Shown one piece after another: positions 6,293 to 8,318 of a DNA stretch of 8,318 bases. A program made the position numbers and the translations under genes. This DNA comes from Methanobacteriota archaeon (GTDB lineage Archaea; Thermoplasmatota; Poseidoniia; Poseidoniales; Thalassarchaeaceae): positions 1 to 8,318 of the forward strand of contig NYXO01000028.1 in the NCBI GenBank assembly GCA_002685415.1, read 5' to 3'. Position 1 is the stretch's first letter, and every line of letters begins with the position of its first letter. The notes beneath the pieces were generated by a model. The model ran no database searches and was not told the origin of the DNA. It saw nothing but the letters and a program-made list of their open reading frames with translations.

Positions 6293-7315
6293 ATGCCATA
6301 CTTTCGATTCGCCGACAATATGAGCATTAGGCCCGCCTTGGCTAAGTTGAACCACAAAGATGTGAGACAGCGACGAAGAGCGGTCAGACATCTTTTCGAG
6401 TTAGATAATCCCGAGGCGTTAGAGGGATTTGAAAAATTACTACAAGACCCTGACCCGTGGTTCAGAGACAAGGCCCTTGAAGCAATAGAGAAGTGGGCCG
6501 CGAGTAAAGATCTGGCGTTAATCGAAAAACTATCTAAATCCGGTGAGAATTCTAGAAGATTGTTAGCCGCAAGAATTGCGACTAGAGCAGATGGTGCTGG
6601 TAGAGCAATTCTTGAGACACTTTCTACCGATGATGAGGCAAGCATCAGATTAGCCGCCTGGACAGCAAGAATTAGTGTAGATGAAAACTCGATTCCACAA
6701 GCCTTGGTTGTGAAAGACAGAGCCGTAAGAAGAGCCGTTGCAGAGCGAGTGTCTAGATTGGAAAATGTAGATTCACGCATTATTTTGCAACTTCTCGATG
6801 ATGAGTCAGAAACAGTCAGAACTTCTGCGATTGGAATAATCGAAGCGGATTCATCAACTCTCAATGAGGAAATTGAAAGTCGACTGAATGAACTAATTAA
6901 CACATCTAATGGCGAAGTGAAAGCTCGTATCGCCAGCATTTTACTATCATCATCTCCAATTCAAATAGATTCATGGATTGAAGATTCCAACACCTCTTTC
7001 GTGAATCGCTTCGCAAGAAGCCTTCGAGACACAGACTGGGCCGCTAAAGAAGGAATGTCCGACTTACTAAAATCAAATGCCTCAGAGATGCTTTTGATTC
7101 GTCTATTACGTGGTGAAAGAAGTGAGACAGGAATGATTCTCAGAAATGAATTATTGATGGACGATTCACGATCCGAAGAAATGCGTTCACAATTAATTGA
7201 AGATCTGATAGGCAGACCTATTTCAGAATCAACGCTGTCTTTGGTAGAAGAACTAGCTAAATCCGATTTGGAGCTAATTTCATCTTCAGCAAGAAATCTT
7301 CTAGCTGAGCAATAA
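6293..7315 (+). CDS. HEAT-repeat protein, cytoplasmic, function unknown
   Basis: The 340-residue product is made of helical pairs about 30 residues long, typical of HEAT repeats. Examples are RQRRRAVRHLFELDNPEALE (25-44), DPWFRDKALEAIEKWA (54-69), SRRLLAARIATRADGAGR (87-104), ASIRLAAWTARI (116-127), RAVRRAVAERVSRLENVDSR (143-162) and ETVRTSAIGII (173-183). After about 210 the repeats become less regular. There is no signal peptide, membrane segment, catalytic motif or cysteine. HEAT solenoids usually bind partner proteins or nucleic acid, and the arginine-rich first repeats may favour an acidic partner. I chose ATG 6293, six bases after an in-frame GTG; an ATG at 6320 is also possible. It follows the PCMT-like gene by 42 bases, and its stop is 6 bases from the next, convergent gene. 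No specific function can be assigned. Confidence 0.8.
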   Translation: MPYFRFADNMSIRPALAKLNHKDVRQRRRAVRHLFELDNPEALEGFEKLLQDPDPWFRDKALEAIEKWAASKDLALIEKLSKSGENSRRLLAARIATRADGAGRAILETLSTDDEASIRLAAWTARISVDENSIPQALVVKDRAVRRAVAERVSRLENVDSRIILQLLDDESETVRTSAIGIIEADSSTLNEEIESRLNELINTSNGEVKARIASILLSSSPIQIDSWIEDSNTSFVNRFARSLRDTDWAAKEGMSDLLKSNASEMLLIRLLRGERSETGMILRNELLMDDSRSEEMRSQLIEDLIGRPISESTLSLVEELAKSDLELISSSARNLLAEQ

Positions 7316-7321
7316 TTGCAA

Positions 7322-7741
7322 TCAATCTGTAATCGCAGGTTGTTTCAATCTAGACAGAGGAACTGCGATTGGAGGAAGATGATCGGATAGACGATGACGA
7401 CTAGTCTTCGGTTGCATCAAATCGCCTGAAAGTGCTGCATCAATAACATCCTGCTTAGAAATAGAATCGCGTCCACAATTGGGCCAAACATCTAATTCGA
7501 TAGTTTCATCCTCCAAATAATCAATCAGAACACATGGAACACACAGCAAACCAATCCTCTGGGCAACGTGATACCGATGGTGGCCATCAAGGATTGTACC
7601 GGTCGAACGATCTAACAAAAGTGGCTTTGTGTAAGCGTTCCAACGATGGGTGATTCGCTCTAATTGATCAACTTTTTTTTGGATTATTTGTTCATGAGGG
7701 CGAAGCACCTCGAGTGGCACCAACTCTACCTCCATGGTCAT
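7322..7741 (-). CDS. Small ParB/sulfiredoxin-fold protein, SerK (free serine kinase)-like
   Basis: The 139-residue product has a ParB/Srx N-terminal-like domain at about 5-80: VPLEVLRPHEQI (8-19), KPLLLDRSTGTILDGHHRYH (39-58) and VPCVLIDYL (68-76). The DGHHR box (52-56) and PHE (15-17) resemble the archaeal ADP-dependent serine kinase SerK and the serine kinase SbnI rather than DNA-partitioning ParB. The later segment VIDAALSGDLMQPKTSRH (99-116) also recalls SerK homologues. SerK makes O-phosphoserine from free serine. There is no helix-turn-helix domain, so a chromosome-partition role is unlikely. It appears shorter than the SerK proteins I know, so activity is uncertain. ATGs at 7741 and 7735 are equally plausible. 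It converges on the HEAT gene and diverges from cca. Confidence 0.7.
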   Translation of the reverse strand: MTMEVELVPLEVLRPHEQIIQKKVDQLERITHRWNAYTKPLLLDRSTGTILDGHHRYHVAQRIGLLCVPCVLIDYLEDETIELDVWPNCGRDSISKQDVIDAALSGDLMQPKTSRHRLSDHLPPIAVPLSRLKQPAITD

Positions 7742-7764
7742 CCAAAACGGCCATTACAGATAGG

Positions 7765-7770
7765 CATAAT
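7765..7770. promoter_or_regulatory. Possible shared TATA-like element between the SerK-like gene and cca
   Basis: CATAAT (ATTATG on the other strand) is the only AT-rich core in the 56-base gap. Its centre is about 27 bases from the minus-strand ATG (7741) and about 30 from the plus-strand ATG (7798). Either gene, or both, could use it. The match to a TATA consensus is weak. Confidence 0.25.
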
Positions 7771-7797
7771 GCCCGAGAGGTTGATGTTGGGTCCTCA

Positions 7798-8318
7798 ATG
7801 AGGCACATCATGGGCAGCCTATTGGACCAACTCACCCCTTCAGATAAGCGAGTCCTAGACACGCTATCTAAGCACGGTCAGGCCTGGATTGTTGGAGGTT
7901 GGGTTAGAGATCGGTTGAATGGCTCAAATACCACCGACATGGATATCGCCACAAATTTGCACCCTGATGCCGTAAGCCAATTGTTCGAAAAAACGATTTC
8001 AGTGGGTGCAGTATTTGGAACCATTCTGGTACTAGATGATGAATCCGACAACTCTTGGGAAATCACAACATTGCGCTGTGACGGCGCCTACGTAGATGGC
8101 CGAAGACCTGAGGATGTAGAATTTGGCGATGATATAATCGAAGATTTAGCTCGGCGTGATTTCACAATTAATGCCATGGCTTTAGATCCTGTAACCGGTG
8201 AAATTATCGATAAATTTGGAGGATTGAATGACTTGAACGCCGGCATAATCCGTGCCGTCGGAAATTCCCATGATAGAATAAGGGAAGATGGTTTGAGAAT
8301 AATGAGGGCATTTCGCTT
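7798..8318 (+). CDS. cca: Class II CCA tRNA nucleotidyltransferase (poly(A) polymerase family), 3'-truncated by window end
   Basis: The first 173 residues are visible before the window edge. They form the nucleotidyltransferase head of class II (bacterial/eukaryotic-type) enzymes: IVGGWVRDRLNG (31-42), metal-binding DMDIAT (47-52; D47, D49), LARRDFTINAMALDP (117-131), IIDKFGGLNDLNAGIIRAVG (136-155) and the start of the motif REDGLRIMRAFR (162-173). These enzymes add or repair the CCA end of tRNA; close relatives are poly(A) polymerases. Archaea normally carry the unrelated class I enzyme, so this type is unexpected beside polB and nob1. I chose the ATG at 7798; an ATG at 7810 is possible, and no Shine-Dalgarno site is seen. 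The class II fold continues with neck, body and tail domains that would lie beyond the window. Confidence 0.88.
   Translation, partial: MRHIMGSLLDQLTPSDKRVLDTLSKHGQAWIVGGWVRDRLNGSNTTDMDIATNLHPDAVSQLFEKTISVGAVFGTILVLDDESDNSWEITTLRCDGAYVDGRRPEDVEFGDDIIEDLARRDFTINAMALDPVTGEIIDKFGGLNDLNAGIIRAVGNSHDRIREDGLRIMRAFR

Noticed and set aside
6229..6939. A 236-codon open frame on the minus strand opposite the HEAT gene
   Set aside because: Its translation is serine-rich low-complexity sequence without a recognisable domain, and it lies antisense to a clear HEAT-repeat protein. It is a shadow frame.
7322..7741. ParB chromosome-partition protein
   Set aside because: Only the ParB/Srx-like fold is present. 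There is no helix-turn-helix domain and no ParA gene nearby, and the DGHHR and PKTSRH segments fit SerK-like proteins better.
1..8318. CRISPR array, insertion sequence, prophage or defence system
   Set aside because: I found no spaced direct repeats, transposase or integrase motifs, or phage or defence genes. Although two tRNA genes are present, no integrase or partial tRNA copy marks an attachment site.

Overview
The window looks like a compact piece of an archaeal chromosome, most likely a marine euryarchaeon. The case for archaea is the small subunit of DNA polymerase D (found only in archaea), a Nob1-type PIN/zinc-ribbon nuclease, two archaeal-style tRNAs, and several genes with a TATA-like element about 28 bases before an ATG and no Shine-Dalgarno site. 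The moderate AT content, very short gaps and mix of archaeal and bacterial-type genes suggest the Marine Group II/III (Poseidoniales/Thermoplasmatota) area. That placement is inference; I could not run a phylogeny.

Layout. 1-860: tRNA-Glu(UUC) lies just downstream of a DedA/VTT membrane-protein gene, both on the minus strand. 858-1970: nob1 on plus converges on a minus-strand moaD-tatA pair with a clear leaderless-type promoter. 1985-4297: a HAD phosphatase resembling phosphoserine phosphatase converges on polB, the polymerase D small subunit. 4343-5189: two small hairpins, then a stand-alone CinA C-terminal (PncC-type) amidase gene with an acidic tail, then tRNA-Val(UAC), all minus strand. 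5258-7315: a divergent PCMT-like protein with a long acidic extension and a HEAT-repeat protein, both on plus. 7322-8318: a small ParB/Srx-fold protein resembling free-serine kinase SerK, on minus, divergent from a class II (bacterial-type) CCA-adding enzyme cut by the window edge.

How the genes relate. Most are housekeeping: DNA replication and proofreading (polB), small-subunit rRNA maturation (nob1), tRNA supply and 3'-end upkeep (two tRNAs, cca), protein export (tatA), molybdopterin synthesis (moaD) and nucleotide or protein repair (pncC, PCMT-like). Two thematic links are possible: moaD with tatA, because many molybdoenzymes leave the cell through Tat; and the SerK-like protein with the phosphoserine-phosphatase-like protein, which would act on opposite sides of O-phosphoserine. 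The second pair is about 4.7 kb apart and may be coincidence.

No stretch over 300 bases lacks a gene. I saw no mobile element, CRISPR array, origin or long repeat, and no clearly new multi-gene system. The best candidates for follow-up are the PCMT-like protein with an altered SAM loop, the bacterial-type CCA enzyme in an archaeal setting, and the short SerK-like protein.
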